A DNA stretch of 64,000 bases, from assembly GCA_028564675.1 (NCBI GenBank), contig JAOVVO010000107.1:1-64000 (forward strand), given 5' to 3'. The notes under the pieces were generated by a model that did not search any database, was not told the DNA's origin, and saw only the letters and a list, made by a program, of their open reading frames with translations. Positions within the stretch are counted from its first letter, which is position 1; every line of letters starts with the position of its first letter. This stretch comes from Onchocerca lupi. Lineage: Eukaryota; Nematoda; Chromadorea; Rhabditida; Onchocercidae. Both the position numbers and the translations under genes were made by a program. Shown one piece after another: positions 63,558-64,000 of this stretch.

Positions 63558-64000
63558 TCCTGGAAATGATGATAAATTTAATCAAATTCTAAAAATATGA
63601 AAAAGAAAAAAAAAAAGAAGAAATTAATTGCGAATTTCGCTAATAACAATTCAAATGTGGAAAAAATCGAAGAAATAGAATGAAATTGATGAATATAAGT
63701 GATAGATAGCATTTGAAATGGTTATCATAGTTATTTTGTTTTGAGATTTTTGAGCAATTCTAGAGATTTTATCATGATAAAAAATGATTACAGAGAAAAA
63801 AATATTAATCATCAATCAAAGATTAATTTGATATAAACGGCTCTGAGAATCTATTGAAATTTTGGCTTAAAATTATATTAATTAATCTTTCTGATGACTG
63901 TTATTATTTTCATTTTCAAAAAAAAAAGATTTTTTTCTCAGCTTTTGTTGCATTTGATGGAATGTAAAAGAATAAATTTGATAAATCATAAAAGAATATA
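63558..64000. other. 5' flank of the Ly6-like gene
   Basis: AT-rich; apart from the acceptor at 63560-63561 I see no coding sequence or structured element. Confidence 0.5.

Noticed and set aside
1..64000. CRISPR arrays, bacterial operons or inserted Wolbachia genes
   Set aside because: No spaced identical repeats of CRISPR type, no ribosome-binding-site-led gene strings and no bacterial protein similarity were seen.

Overview
The window is AT-rich nuclear DNA of a nematode, most likely a spirurid/filarial-type worm. The evidence is short exons (30 to 230 bp) joined by GT-AG introns with TTTTCAG-type acceptors, acceptors lying 2 to 40 bp before start codons (as in spliced-leader trans-splicing), long A/T homopolymers, and a gene set of nematode type: an IMP-2-like signal peptide peptidase, a PHA-4-like FoxA factor, a multi-Kunitz secreted protein and a GLD-1/ASD-2-like STAR protein. 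The exact species cannot be read from the sequence. No rRNA, tRNA, CRISPR or bacterial operon is visible.

Layout. 1-3071 (+): signal peptide peptidase, 5' end outside the window. 3381-6968 (-): FoxA/PHA-4-type forkhead gene; its forkhead domain is cut by an intron and the rest of the domain is not in the window, so the peptidase gene probably sits inside that intron on the other strand. 6969-23331: about 16 kb without convincing exons, filled with degenerate short tandem repeats, perfect palindromes and two perfect AGGTCA direct repeats (DR1). 23332-32549 (-): an 18-exon gene for an 800-residue secreted protein with six Kunitz domains, one half Kunitz domain and a thrombospondin-1-like tail. 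32550-39132: non-coding. 39133-45577 (-): 13-exon STAR/KH RNA-binding protein, 547 residues. 45578-48966: divergent intergenic region holding a tandem duplication with a DR1-like element in each copy. 48967-54739 (+): 16-exon calpain-15/SOL-type protease, 717 residues, complete catalytic triad. 54740-62506: non-coding, with a long inverted repeat and a GC-richer element carrying a 41-bp minisatellite and LTR-like TATA and polyadenylation signals. 62507-63557 (-): small secreted Ly6/uPAR-like protein.

The genes do not form an operon or an obvious pathway. They look like ordinary neighbouring developmental and secretory genes: membrane proteolysis, foregut/pharynx transcription, extracellular matrix, germline or muscle RNA control, and cytosolic proteolysis. 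All exon models were assembled by hand from reading frame, intron phase and splice motifs; every junction is phase-consistent except where stated. No convincing undescribed system was found. The best leads are the interleaved peptidase/forkhead arrangement, the unusual Kunitz protein, the nuclear-receptor-type direct repeats and the LTR-like element.
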